64,000 nucleotides of DNA from Chitinophaga sp. HK235 (GTDB taxonomy: Bacteria; Bacteroidota; Bacteroidia; Chitinophagales; Chitinophagaceae), in assembly GCF_018255755.1 (NCBI RefSeq), contig NZ_CP073766.1, positions 4,772,501 to 4,836,500 of the forward strand. Direction: 5' to 3'. The notes beneath the pieces are model-generated. The model saw only the letters and a program-made list of their open reading frames with translations, did not search any database and had not been told where the DNA came from. Below are positions 9,897 to 19,051 of this stretch, one piece after another; within the stretch, counting starts at the first letter, position 1, and every line of letters begins with the position of its first letter. The translations under genes and the position numbers were made by a program.

Positions 9897-10853
9897 TCAG
9901 ATCCTTTTAATTATTTTTTTAGCATATCCCTTTATCAGTGGTTTAATATCCTTTCTCAGATAAACAGCCGTTTTGGGTCCGACACTCTCTCTCAGTGCAC
10001 TATCCATGATCCTTGTAAGCATCGGGAAAATATTATAATAATGCAGGCATTTATCTCTGGCTTCGATCAGGGCCTGCAACCTTCTTTCATAATGATCATC
10101 ATCTTCAAGCAATTGCTCTATCACTTTAACACTACCTGCAAAATCATTAATATCAATCCTTTTGAATGCTTCCTCATCAAAATAATTCTCCAGATTAGTG
10201 CAACCATAATATACCGGAAAACTATAAGCCAGATAACAATCAATTATTTTCTCTGTAAAATAATATCTGGGAGCAGAATTCTCCATGCAAATGTTATATC
10301 TGTAGGCTTCCAGTGTATCCCATTTATCATCAAAATCCTTTATTCCTCTGCCAAACAGATCAACCGCATCCCCGAAATGTGCTTTCAGCTTTAGCGCAAA
10401 GTCCAGCCTTTTACGATGCCCCTCTGTAAAGGTTTTTGTTGAGGTGATCATAGAAATTTTCTTCGTCTTTTCTATGGGTTTAATTTTAACCAACTCATCA
10501 TAGCTTTTATTTACAAACCAGTGCTGGCATTGCGGAATAAGCAGCTTATTTGTATGAGGCATCTTCTCGTGGCTGGTAATCACCGTATTAAACTGATTAA
10601 CAAAACGAGCTGAATATGTTTTTATCTCTGGTGGCTCTCCTGTTATGAAAATAGTATTGGGTTTCGGGAGAATTGTTTTCTCAATTGGCTCAGTTAAATT
10701 CTCGTATACAACCCAAAAGTCAAATTCCTTCTCAATCTCTGTATCCAAAAAGAATTTATAATTGTTCCACTCTCCTGTCTGGCCAGGTGTTTGCCTGAAA
10801 ATCGGCCAATTATCAGGAAACGTTAATCTCACCTTTACCATACATTTTATCAC
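9897..10853 (-). CDS. GT10 family alpha-(1,3)-fucosyltransferase
   Basis: The 318-residue protein carries the GT10 signature at residues 190-203, MENSAPRYYFTEKI, followed by a FPVYYG motif near 212-217. In GT10 enzymes this segment binds GDP-fucose, and the glutamate and lysine are essential. TGEPPEI near residue 71 also matches the family. GT10 enzymes add L-fucose in alpha-1,3 or 1,4 linkage to GlcNAc or glucose. The gmd-fcl-manC cassette in the same locus provides the donor, so the polymer is probably fucosylated. No N-terminal membrane anchor is seen, as in bacterial members. ATG 10853 or 10841 may be used. Confidence 0.88.
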   Translation of the reverse strand: MIKCMVKVRLTFPDNWPIFRQTPGQTGEWNNYKFFLDTEIEKEFDFWVVYENLTEPIEKTILPKPNTIFITGEPPEIKTYSARFVNQFNTVITSHEKMPHTNKLLIPQCQHWFVNKSYDELVKIKPIEKTKKISMITSTKTFTEGHRKRLDFALKLKAHFGDAVDLFGRGIKDFDDKWDTLEAYRYNICMENSAPRYYFTEKIIDCYLAYSFPVYYGCTNLENYFDEEAFKRIDINDFAGSVKVIEQLLEDDDHYERRLQALIEARDKCLHYYNIFPMLTRIMDSALRESVGPKTAVYLRKDIKPLIKGYAKKIIKRI

Positions 10854-10897
10854 AATTTTTGAAATCTTTCAGTTCCATGCAAAATCGATCAGTCTTG

Positions 10898-11821
10898 TTA
10901 ACGCTGCTTCCTGTTAAAAGGATTATAAATCGATATTAAATAAACCAAAGATGTAATATTTATTAAAAATGAATTATACCAGCTTAAGGATTTACCAAAA
11001 TACAAAGCACTCAGTTTGAAGTTATTTTTTCTGTAATAAACAGAACCAAAATAACGGTAATACATTCCCCAGCTTGTCCTGGAAACAGGGTCAATCTTTG
11101 ATGCCGGCGAATATTTTTTTAAGAGTGATTTATATGCTCTTTTGTACTTTCCTACATTACTCATCATCCCATGGGGATTGATACGATATCTGGCCAATAC
11201 CTGGGGCAGATATCCAAAATGAACGCCTCTCCTCGCCAATCGGATCCATAAATCCTGATCTTCAAGCCCCCAAAGATTAACATCGAATTTTCCTGCTTCC
11301 AGAAAAACATCCTTTCTCACCATAACAGTCAATACCCCAATTGTATTCTTATATAACAACTGAGGTAATAAACTACCTTGTTTTTTATAGAAATATTCAA
11401 CGAATCTGTTTGCCCAATTTTTGTGTAATATGGTTTCCCCCGTGAAATTCTCAAATCCGGTATGGCTAATCAATACATTGGGGTATTTTTTATGGTAAGC
11501 AATCTGTTTTTCCAGTTTATCAGAGAGCCATATATCATCAGAATCAAGAAAGGCTATAAAATCTCCTGTCGCCATACTTCCTGCGGTATTTCTCGCATTT
11601 GAGAGCCCCCCATTTTTTTCCAGTCTGACAAATTTTATCCTTTCATCCCTTTGTTCGCATGCAAGGGCTAACTCAGCTGTATTATCCTTCGAACCGTCAT
11701 CAATAATTATTAACTCCCAACATGGATATGTTTGCGCAAGAACACTTTCAACAGACTGCGTCAGTGTCGACGCAGCATTGTAAGCAGGCATAATTACAGA
11801 GACCTTAAAAGAGAAATTCAC
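10898..11821 (-). CDS. Glycosyltransferase family 2 protein
   Basis: This 307-residue GT-A enzyme has the N-terminal GT2 signature (VIMPAYNAASTLTQSVESVL, then ELIIIDDGSKDNT) and the metal-binding region FLDSDDIWL near residue 95. A WGLEDQDLWIRLARRG segment around residue 183 contains the usual acidic motif of the catalytic base. The C-terminus has a hydrophobic stretch near residues 280-300 that may dock the protein on the inner membrane. It belongs to the repeat-unit assembly set between the Wzz-like protein and the fucosyltransferase. Donor sugar unknown. Confidence 0.9.
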   Translation of the reverse strand: MNFSFKVSVIMPAYNAASTLTQSVESVLAQTYPCWELIIIDDGSKDNTAELALACEQRDERIKFVRLEKNGGLSNARNTAGSMATGDFIAFLDSDDIWLSDKLEKQIAYHKKYPNVLISHTGFENFTGETILHKNWANRFVEYFYKKQGSLLPQLLYKNTIGVLTVMVRKDVFLEAGKFDVNLWGLEDQDLWIRLARRGVHFGYLPQVLARYRINPHGMMSNVGKYKRAYKSLLKKYSPASKIDPVSRTSWGMYYRYFGSVYYRKNNFKLSALYFGKSLSWYNSFLINITSLVYLISIYNPFNRKQR

Positions 11822-11845
11822 TGCTTTAATTTAAATACCAAAAAT

Positions 11846-12928
11846 TTATGCCATTACAGTTTTGTACAACCTTCTGATCATCACTAACATCAAAGCCAAA
11901 AAGCCTCCGGCAAAACCTCCCAGGACAATGCCCTTCGCTTTACCCAGCTTTTGCTTTCTTAAGGGTAAAATAGGAGTATCAATAATCTGAATCACGGGTG
12001 TTTCCTGCAGCATAGCCATTTTACTCATCTCCAGATTTTTTAATACTTCCCCATACATTGTCTGCAAGACAATCTTATCCCGATTATCCATTTCAAGCCC
12101 AACAGTAGCCATTCTTTTAGCCGGATTAAGATTCAGGTCCTGAGTGATGGCGCTGGCATATGTCTTTTTATTCAACAAATGCTCTATTGAATCAGCTTTC
12201 TGCTGTAACTTATCTACATTCGATTTAGAACGCTTGGTTTTGGTTTGCACATAAAAATCAGTAGCTTCCTTAACTAAATGTTCTGAAAAATATTTAGCAA
12301 AAAATTCGTCTTCGGAAGAACAGGTCACAGATAAAAATCCGATCTTCTTATCTATCTTATCGATTATCAGATTACTCTTCATCACCTGTGTTCTAATAAC
12401 ATTCAGTATACTGTCCTTTACCAGGGGAAAAAGCTTCCGGTCTTCATTAACAGGAAAAGTAATGTTACTTAATGCAGGTAGTTTCTTCCATGTCTCATTC
12501 AGATGTTTAAAATTTATATAATGCTGCACCAACGTAGTCGCTTTACCATTGATAGTAATAGATGATAGTAATGTCCTTTCAACTATTAACCTTGACTTTA
12601 AAAACTCTACAATATTGTCTGCAGCAAATACGCCACTTCCTGATCCACCACCACCGATATCAATTCCAAACTGACTGGCTAAGCCGGCATAACTTCCCAA
12701 TCCGCCTGATTTATTATCTTCCAAAACAAAAGTAAGCTCAGCCATATATTTAGGCTCACTGAGCATTGAAACTGTCAGGCCTGCCCCACCTCCCAACAAT
12801 GCGACAGCCAATATTAAAAACTTCTTTGTCCATATATATCTACTCCAGTTAATGAGTTTCAGAATAAAACCTTTTAACGACAACTCATTCTCCTGTATCT
12901 GTGCACTATCTTTTTGGGATAAATCCAT
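11846..12928 (-). CDS. Wzz-type chain length determinant protein
   Basis: The 360-residue protein has an N-terminal membrane helix (about residues 35-55), a long periplasmic segment with coiled-coil character and a C-terminal helix (about 335-352) preceded by a proline-rich IIDTPILPLRK motif. That is the polysaccharide co-polymerase (Wzz) layout, which sets polymer length together with Wzy. It stops soon after the second helix, so it lacks the cytoplasmic tyrosine kinase domain of Wzc proteins, and no separate kinase gene is in the window. It follows the SLBB export gene by 13 bases. Confidence 0.9.
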   Translation of the reverse strand: MDLSQKDSAQIQENELSLKGFILKLINWSRYIWTKKFLILAVALLGGGAGLTVSMLSEPKYMAELTFVLEDNKSGGLGSYAGLASQFGIDIGGGGSGSGVFAADNIVEFLKSRLIVERTLLSSITINGKATTLVQHYINFKHLNETWKKLPALSNITFPVNEDRKLFPLVKDSILNVIRTQVMKSNLIIDKIDKKIGFLSVTCSSEDEFFAKYFSEHLVKEATDFYVQTKTKRSKSNVDKLQQKADSIEHLLNKKTYASAITQDLNLNPAKRMATVGLEMDNRDKIVLQTMYGEVLKNLEMSKMAMLQETPVIQIIDTPILPLRKQKLGKAKGIVLGGFAGGFLALMLVMIRRLYKTVMA

Positions 12929-12941
12929 TTAATTCAGTTTT

Positions 12942-15455
12942 CTATTTATTGATCGTATTTAAAATGGTAACTATCACCAGTGCTACTGAAGCCAGGCCAC
13001 TTGCCAACCCAACTGCTTCTCCTCCAGTCAACCCTTTCTTTTCTTTACGCGATGGTATATATATCTCGGCTCCCGGTTTGACTTTAGGATATGTATTGAA
13101 GAAGAAAACCTTCCTGGTATTCTTCACCTCCCCATTCGCATATACGATATAACTTCTTCGTCTCAGTGCCTGAGCGGTAAAACCACCAGCGCCATGTATA
13201 TAATCCCGGAATTTATACCCACCATCATATCTCACTTTTTTGGGGAAATAAATTTCGCCAAACAGTTGTACGGTCTGCAATTTTTTAGGCACTTTAATGA
13301 TATCTCCTTCTTCCAGCAGGAGATCATATTTAGAGCCCGGATGTTTCATGATCTGCTCGAGGTTGATACCCAGCAGCTGCTCTTTTTTGTCTACAGCAGC
13401 CTGTACTCTTACGATGTCAGTGCTATCCTGCAGTTTGTTATAAAACACCTGCAGTTTATTGGCCAGCAACATACTGTCACCCTCATTAATAAACGTCTTA
13501 CGCATCATTACCGCACCTTCCGGATAAGCTTCCGAACGGAGCCCACCGGCTCTGTTAATCAGGTCGGAAATTCGCTCGGAGCGGCTGTTAATCGTATAAT
13601 CGCCTGGGTATATCACTTCGCCGCTGATCAATACGTTGGATTGGGTAGCATATGCCGGCGAACGACGAACGACGATTTCATCAAATGGTTGCAGCACAAA
13701 AGCTTTTGCTTCAGGATTGTTACTGAGGTCTGCATTGATGTCGAAGCGTTGAACAATAGCTTTGGTACTATCCTTCGGATCATACATACCACCACGTTTT
13801 CTGCGGGAAATCTCCACCTGCTGAATAGAAGCGGCATCTGTCAGACCACCGGCCATCATGATCAGGTCTTCCAGATGCATATTGTCGGCATAGTTAAAGT
13901 AGCCAGGCTTATTTACTTCTCCATCTATTCTCACCTCGTATTCTTCCCGCAGATCGAACTTGGAATAGATCATCACACTATCTTCTTTCTGTAAGCGCAC
14001 CTCAGATCTTCCGGTTAAAGCATCCTGTACATTGAAGTTGATGTAGGAAGGGGTATAATCAGCCTGCAAACGGCGGATGAGTCCTCTTGATAAAGCGGCA
14101 ATTTCTTTTACCCCGTCGGCTCTTTTAATCAGGTCTTTCACGGTCATATTGTCCTCCAGTGCATAGTTGCCAGGATGGAACACAGCTCCTGAAATAGTCA
14201 CCCGATTACTGAAACGGTTCAATACAGAATCTATAAAAAACTGGTCACCGGATTTTAATTTAAAGGAAGCTACTTCGCTGGCTTGTACATTCACCACCTC
14301 CCGCTCTTTATTATTCACCCGGTAGGCCCTGATCACATCTTTAAAAGACAAATCCGTATAACCGCCAGCGTAATCAATGATGTTCTGCAGACTCTCATTC
14401 TCTTTCGCTTCAAATATGGCCTGACGTTTTACTTCACCCGTCAATTCCACGCGGGTTTTGTAAGGGTTTACCTTTACAATGTCCTGGTCCTGCAATACAA
14501 TATTGTTGGTAAGGTCGCCATGGGCGAGAAAGTCATACAGGTCAAATGTAACTACCGGCGAGCCGTTGCGAATCACCTGGATATTACGGAAAGAGCCATT
14601 TTCACTGGGACCGCCGGATACATATAACGCATTGGCCACAGTTGCCAGGGATGGAATAGTATAAGATCCGGGATTCACCACTTCCCCAATCAGCAGCACC
14701 CGAATGCTCCGGATATTACCCAGAGAAATCTGTACAGATGTATTACCGGAGCGGATACCACTGTAAATGGTGGATAACTGCTTCGTAATTCTGTTTTTAG
14801 CCTCTTCCATTGTCAACCCGGTCACGTATACAGGTCCCAGGTTGGGAATACGGATATAACCGTCTGGTGTTACCTTCAGCCGGTGCTGTACCTCAGAATA
14901 GCCATAAACATCTATCAGGATCTCATCATCTGCTGCCAGGCGGTAATTGGGAGGGGTAGGCATTTTGAGGTTGGGCTCAAACGTCAGGTTTTTGTTATTG
15001 AAGAGCTCGGAACCAAAAATCTTTTTACGTTTTTTCTCCAGCTCCCGCTCTTCACGTGTTTTCTGCCTGTCCTTTTCTTTATCCCTTTTATCAGATATTC
15101 GCCCTTCAGTACTGTCATCGTCTAATTTGCGGGTCCCGTTCTCATCATCTTTATCTTTGTTCTTTTTGTCCTGATTCTTCTGGTCCAGCTCCTTGTCCAG
15201 CCCCAATTGCTGAATACGGCTCTTCAGTTTGCTCACCTCAATATCCGGAATGCCCTTCTGCTGAGCATAAGAATCTATATCCGAAAATGCAATGTTATTC
15301 TTTTTCATTTCAGCCACCAACGCCCTCACCTGATCATCACTCAGGTTGTCTACTTTCATCTGCCTGATTTGTTCTTTGGATAATGCTGGATTCTGGGCAA
15401 CCGCACAATAGCCAATAAACAGGAAAAGCTGTAACAGCAGTAATTTTCTGAACAT
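12942..15455 (-). CDS. SLBB-domain polysaccharide export protein (Wza-like)
   Basis: This 837-residue protein has a signal peptide ending at about residue 20 (CAVAQ) and a highly charged, coiled-coil-like linker (about 90-150). A polysaccharide export domain follows, starting NYRLAADDEILIDVYGY near residue 170, then about five or six SLBB-like repeats, each near a pattern like GEVxxPGxY. A single hydrophobic helix lies close to the C-terminus. It is much longer than Wza (about 380 residues) because of the extra repeats, as is common in Bacteroidota. It should form the outer-membrane or periplasmic channel for the polymer. It is the first gene of the locus, behind a long leader. Confidence 0.92.
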   Translation of the reverse strand: MFRKLLLLQLFLFIGYCAVAQNPALSKEQIRQMKVDNLSDDQVRALVAEMKKNNIAFSDIDSYAQQKGIPDIEVSKLKSRIQQLGLDKELDQKNQDKKNKDKDDENGTRKLDDDSTEGRISDKRDKEKDRQKTREERELEKKRKKIFGSELFNNKNLTFEPNLKMPTPPNYRLAADDEILIDVYGYSEVQHRLKVTPDGYIRIPNLGPVYVTGLTMEEAKNRITKQLSTIYSGIRSGNTSVQISLGNIRSIRVLLIGEVVNPGSYTIPSLATVANALYVSGGPSENGSFRNIQVIRNGSPVVTFDLYDFLAHGDLTNNIVLQDQDIVKVNPYKTRVELTGEVKRQAIFEAKENESLQNIIDYAGGYTDLSFKDVIRAYRVNNKEREVVNVQASEVASFKLKSGDQFFIDSVLNRFSNRVTISGAVFHPGNYALEDNMTVKDLIKRADGVKEIAALSRGLIRRLQADYTPSYINFNVQDALTGRSEVRLQKEDSVMIYSKFDLREEYEVRIDGEVNKPGYFNYADNMHLEDLIMMAGGLTDAASIQQVEISRRKRGGMYDPKDSTKAIVQRFDINADLSNNPEAKAFVLQPFDEIVVRRSPAYATQSNVLISGEVIYPGDYTINSRSERISDLINRAGGLRSEAYPEGAVMMRKTFINEGDSMLLANKLQVFYNKLQDSTDIVRVQAAVDKKEQLLGINLEQIMKHPGSKYDLLLEEGDIIKVPKKLQTVQLFGEIYFPKKVRYDGGYKFRDYIHGAGGFTAQALRRRSYIVYANGEVKNTRKVFFFNTYPKVKPGAEIYIPSRKEKKGLTGGEAVGLASGLASVALVIVTILNTINK

Positions 15456-15542
15456 GTATTAATAGGATAAAAAACTTCTCGAATATCTTTCTGGAAAACA
15501 ATTGTAAAGCACGATCCCTCCAGGGTACCGCCAAACAAGTTG

Positions 15543-15550
15543 CAAATCTA
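15543..15550 (-). promoter_or_regulatory. Candidate promoter of the polysaccharide operon
   Basis: On the minus strand the motif TAGATTTG matches the Bacteroidota -7 consensus TAnnTTTG. It lies about 90 bases upstream of the SLBB gene start. No clear TTTG is seen about 20 bases further upstream, so an activator may be needed. The 11-bp inverted repeat at 15588-15616 lies where such a regulator could bind. Confidence 0.4.
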
Positions 15551-15587
15551 TTAAAAATAACATATAAATGTTACCAGAATCGCGTTA

Positions 15588-15616
15588 TCTAACCATTTTG
15601 TTCTTAAATGGTTAGA
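15588..15616. promoter_or_regulatory. 11-bp perfect inverted repeat, possible operator
   Basis: The arms TCTAACCATTT and AAATGGTTAGA are perfect reverse complements with a 7-base spacer. The element lies about 40 bases upstream of the candidate -7 motif of the polysaccharide operon. There is no T-run on either side, so an operator is more likely than a terminator. Confidence 0.5.
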
Positions 15617-15901
15617 CAATTTTCAATATGCGTTTAAACATTTAAATCAGTTGCTTTATAACAATAACGAAAATAAGTGTATATAATTGAGATTAAAATT
15701 AGTTTTAAGCAAATTATAATATAAAATAATTTATAATACATTATATTTTACATAACTCCAACATTTCCAATCCGTTTTTATCTTTTTATCGTTAATTATA
15801 TCAGAGAGTCATGCGGAAAGACCTGTTGTTATATTGATCCACCCAAAATCGAGCTATTGTCATCAGAAAGGAAACTCAGAAAAACCATGTTCGAGAACGG
15901 A

Positions 15902-15921
15902 AATGCTATCCTGAAACCATT
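15902..15921. repeat. 20-base repeat shared with 22842-22861
   Basis: This is an exact copy of the 20-base sequence inside short ORF A. It lies about 75 bases before the sigma factor gene and about 450 bases upstream of the EPS operon. The flanks on the minus strand read NGFRIAF in one frame, as in the other copy, which suggests a relic of a related unit. Confidence 0.7.
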
Positions 15922-15994
15922 ATAAATCAATTCATTGCACTACAAACGTCTGACTCATATGTGAATTTGTTTAATTAGTTAAACCTTAAACATT

Positions 15995-16495
15995 ATGTCA
16001 TCTGTTGAATTTAACACCTTGCTTGTCGGAAACGCTGATTTCCTGAAACCCTTTGCATTCACCCTTACCAAAGACACCGAACAGGCAAAAGACTTATACC
16101 AGGAAACCTTGTTCCGCGCCCTGTCCAACCAGGAAAAATACCTGGAAGGAACCAACATCCGGGCCTGGCTCTTCACCATCATGCGAAACATCTTCATCAA
16201 CCACTACCGCAAAAAAGCCAAAAACAGGATGATAGCCGAACCCACCGTAAGTGACTTCTTCCTCAACTACCAGCAAAGCCCCTCCATCAATAAGGCCGAC
16301 ACCAACCTCCGCATGAAAGACATACATGTCGCCGTTTACCACCTCCCCCAGATCTTCAAACAACCATTCCTGCTCTATTACGAAGGATACAAGTACTTCG
16401 AAATAGCCGATATCCTCCAGGAGCCCCTCGGAACCATCAAAAGCAGGATACATTTTGCCCGCAAAATACTCAAGACACAGGTACCCCGCCACTAA
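15995..16495 (+). CDS. ECF-type RNA polymerase sigma factor
   Basis: The 166-residue protein has sigma region 2 at about residues 10-75, with AKDLYQETLFRAL and the region 2.4-like WLFTIMRNIFINHYRKK, and region 4 in the last 60 residues, ending GTIKSRIHFARKIL. That is the layout of a group 4 (ECF) sigma factor. No anti-sigma gene follows; the next gene is an unrelated membrane protein. It is divergent from the polysaccharide operon, so it could control that operon, but this is inference from position. The codon use is rich in C-ending codons compared with the EPS genes. Confidence 0.92.
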   Translation: MSSVEFNTLLVGNADFLKPFAFTLTKDTEQAKDLYQETLFRALSNQEKYLEGTNIRAWLFTIMRNIFINHYRKKAKNRMIAEPTVSDFFLNYQQSPSINKADTNLRMKDIHVAVYHLPQIFKQPFLLYYEGYKYFEIADILQEPLGTIKSRIHFARKILKTQVPRH

Positions 16496-16566
16496 GAAAG
16501 CAGTTGTGATGATTCAGCTTTAATAATTATCTTGGCGAATTACCAAACAACCAAATATTCATTATA

Positions 16567-17688
16567 GTGTCTGCTTCACAACGTTTTTTATCGCTGGATG
16601 TGTTCCGTGGCCTGACAGTGGCCGCGATGATCCTGGTTAACAATCCAGGGAGCTGGGAGTATGTATATGCCCCCCTGGAACACGCCAAATGGCATGGCTG
16701 TACTCCTACCGACCTGGTATTCCCCTTCTTCCTCTTTGCCGTAGGCAATGCTATGAGCTTTGCCATGAAAAAATACGCCGATGCCGGCAACGCTGCCGTC
16801 ATCCGCAAAATACTGACCCGTACCTTGCTGATATTCGGTATCGGCCTTCTGCTCAACTGGTTCCCGTTTGTAAAATGGTCTGACGGACAACTGGTAGGTA
16901 AATCGCTCAGCAACCTCCGTATCCTGGGGGTATTCCCCCGTATTGCCCTCTGCTACGGGGCTGCAGCCTTCATTGTACACTATCTGAAAGATAAAGGCGC
17001 CTTCGTAACAGCCTGTGTCATCCTGCTGGCATACTGGTTCATCCTCATCGCCTTCGGTGGCAGTGATCCTTACAGCCTGGAAGGGTACGCAGGCCTACCC
17101 CTTGATAAGTTAATACTGGGAGAAAATCATATGTACAGAGGAGAAGGAGTACCCTTCGATCCGGAAGGTATTCTGAGCACCCTCCCGGCTATCTGTAACG
17201 TTATCTTCGGCTACCTCGCAGGAAAATTCATACAGGAACAGGGCAAAACATACGAAATGCTGGCCCGCCTTCTGATCATGGGCTGCATCCTCATCTTCGC
17301 CGCCCTCTGCTGGAACATGGTGTTCCCCATCAACAAAAAAATATGGACCAGCTCCTACGTACTCTACACCGTGGGCCTCGCCCTGCTGATCCTCTCCATA
17401 CTGATGTATATCATAGAATTCAGAGCATACACCAAATGGACCACCTTCTTTACCGTATTCGGTAAAAACCCGCTGTTTATCTACGTGCTGTCCGGCGTGG
17501 TCGTAAAACTCTACCTGCTTATCAGGCCGGTACCCGGACAAAATATGTACACCTGGCTGTATCAAACCGTCTTCCAGCCCATCGGTGGCAACATGGTAGG
17601 GTCGTTCCTCTTCGCCCTCTTCCATGTATGTGCCTTTGCCGCCATTGGCTACTGGATGGATAAAAAGAAAATCTACGTACGGGTATAG
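16567..17688 (+). CDS. HGSNAT/DUF5009-like membrane acyltransferase
   Basis: This 373-residue polytopic protein begins with FLSLDVFRGLTVAAMILVNN, the mark of the heparan-alpha-glucosaminide N-acetyltransferase-like family, and keeps the HAKWHGCTPTDLVFPFFLF segment near residues 39-57. About ten hydrophobic helices follow. Characterised relatives carry acetyl groups across membranes to amino sugars; in Bacteroidota the role is mostly assumed to be sugar acetylation. The start is GTG at 16567, as no in-frame ATG lies upstream near enough. The 3' end overlaps the convergent sterol desaturase-like gene by 16 bases. Confidence 0.85.
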   Translation: MSASQRFLSLDVFRGLTVAAMILVNNPGSWEYVYAPLEHAKWHGCTPTDLVFPFFLFAVGNAMSFAMKKYADAGNAAVIRKILTRTLLIFGIGLLLNWFPFVKWSDGQLVGKSLSNLRILGVFPRIALCYGAAAFIVHYLKDKGAFVTACVILLAYWFILIAFGGSDPYSLEGYAGLPLDKLILGENHMYRGEGVPFDPEGILSTLPAICNVIFGYLAGKFIQEQGKTYEMLARLLIMGCILIFAALCWNMVFPINKKIWTSSYVLYTVGLALLILSILMYIIEFRAYTKWTTFFTVFGKNPLFIYVLSGVVVKLYLLIRPVPGQNMYTWLYQTVFQPIGGNMVGSFLFALFHVCAFAAIGYWMDKKKIYVRV

Positions 17689-18941
17689 CCGTATACCAGC
17701 CGGTAATACTCCTCCCGCAGGCGCGACTGGTAATAAATGGCTGTAGCCAGTACCAGTCCCGCCAGCGTCACTAACGACGGATGCGGCCAGCAGTAAAACA
17801 ATGCAAAACACAACACGGCGTACCGGGCATACTCCAGATAAAACACCCAGCGCTTCTGCTCCAGGATAGCACCGCAGTTGATCAGTGTCAGTAATATGAG
17901 CAAGGTCACACATACCTGGATAAATACCGGTGCGTAATATTCCAATAGTAAAAAGACAAACAATAATGTGAGTGTGGTAGCCATCTGCCACACCACATAA
18001 TTATTCAGTTTAGGCGTCTCCGTTATACTCCGGTTACGCAACAAAAAATTTTCCTCCAGCACAGTCCTCGCCGCAGGGTCCACGTTGTCCGGCTTCCCGA
18101 ATATCACCCGCAGTCTGTTACGCCATCCCCTGGCCGCCCTCACGGAATACAGCATCTCCAGTATAAAATGAAAATGCTGCCACAGGAAACTGTTACTCTC
18201 CAATGGCTTGGTTAACCCATACACCGGCTCTTCTTCTTCCTTCTGAAAGGTGCCAAACAATTTATCCCAGATGATAAATACATCTCCATAGTTTTTGTCG
18301 AGATACTTAGGATTACTGGCATGATGCACCCGATGATGGGAAGGCGTTACCAGTATATATTCCAGGATGCCCAGCTTACCAATGGTACGGGTATGAATAA
18401 AAAAGGGATAGAGCCCATGTACCAGCAGCATACTGGTGATCATCGCCGGCGGAAAACCAATCACCGGTAATATGGCCCAGAAACCTGTCCGTATAAACGC
18501 CTGAAATACCGTGATCCGTGCAGAGACGGTATAGTTAAACTCCTCGCTCTGATGGTGCACCACATGGGCACACCACAATACTGTTACTTCATGCGCCAGC
18601 CGGTGATACCAGTACCAGATAAAGTCTGTACACACCAGCAAGGCCACCCATAATAACACACTGGCTTTGATATCGAAAAGGGCATAACGCCGATACAGGT
18701 AGTCGTATACAAAATAAAACAGCCCTACCGTAAAAGTGTCCAGCAATCGCTCAGCTATCCCTACGCTGATGTTGGCCACTGTATCATTGAACTTAAAATA
18801 ACGCTTCCCTTTTTTTTGCGCCACCAGATACTCCAGACCCATGAATGTCAGGAAAAGAGGAACCGCCAATGCCAGATAATTCAAATGCACTTGATAAAGT
18901 TTTAAATACAGGTAAAAATGAAAACACGGGTTTCCCTGCAT
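17673..18941 (-). CDS. Sterol desaturase / fatty acid hydroxylase family protein
   Basis: The 422-residue membrane protein contains the three histidine clusters of the fatty acid hydroxylase superfamily: HRLAH (residues 113-117), HVVHH (126-130) and HHRVHH (202-207), which bind a di-iron centre. Hydrophobic segments surround them, and the last 130 residues add several more helices not seen in the minimal family. The substrate is unknown; bacterial members hydroxylate or desaturate lipids such as sphingolipid or ornithine-lipid chains. It converges on the preceding acyltransferase gene, with overlapping 3' ends. Confidence 0.87.
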   Translation of the reverse strand: MQGNPCFHFYLYLKLYQVHLNYLALAVPLFLTFMGLEYLVAQKKGKRYFKFNDTVANISVGIAERLLDTFTVGLFYFVYDYLYRRYALFDIKASVLLWVALLVCTDFIWYWYHRLAHEVTVLWCAHVVHHQSEEFNYTVSARITVFQAFIRTGFWAILPVIGFPPAMITSMLLVHGLYPFFIHTRTIGKLGILEYILVTPSHHRVHHASNPKYLDKNYGDVFIIWDKLFGTFQKEEEEPVYGLTKPLESNSFLWQHFHFILEMLYSVRAARGWRNRLRVIFGKPDNVDPAARTVLEENFLLRNRSITETPKLNNYVVWQMATTLTLLFVFLLLEYYAPVFIQVCVTLLILLTLINCGAILEQKRWVFYLEYARYAVLCFALFYCWPHPSLVTLAGLVLATAIYYQSRLREEYYRLVYGYTRT

Positions 18942-19051
18942 GGTGCCAGCCCATGCACAGGGATAGATACTGCTTGTTATTGGTGGTAACTGATGACAAT
19001 ATTAGAAAATATATTTCTAATATCCTACTAAATTTGTAGACTATAAAACAC

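Larger units (their letters stand above)
15456..15994. other. AT-rich intergenic leader between EPS operon and sigma factor gene
   Basis: This 539-base gap separates two divergent genes. It holds the candidate EPS promoter, a perfect 11-bp inverted repeat (15588-15616), a very AT-rich core (about 15640-15800), and near 15902-15921 a 20-base sequence that recurs at 22842-22861. I see no convincing intact gene. A short plus-strand frame just before the sigma factor gene and a minus-strand frame reading NGFRIAF are noted under findings. Confidence 0.7.

Noticed and set aside
17110..17991. A 293-codon minus-strand frame opposite the membrane acyltransferase gene
   Set aside because: It overlaps two better supported genes, and its His/Gly/Val-rich product is a mirror of the coding strand.
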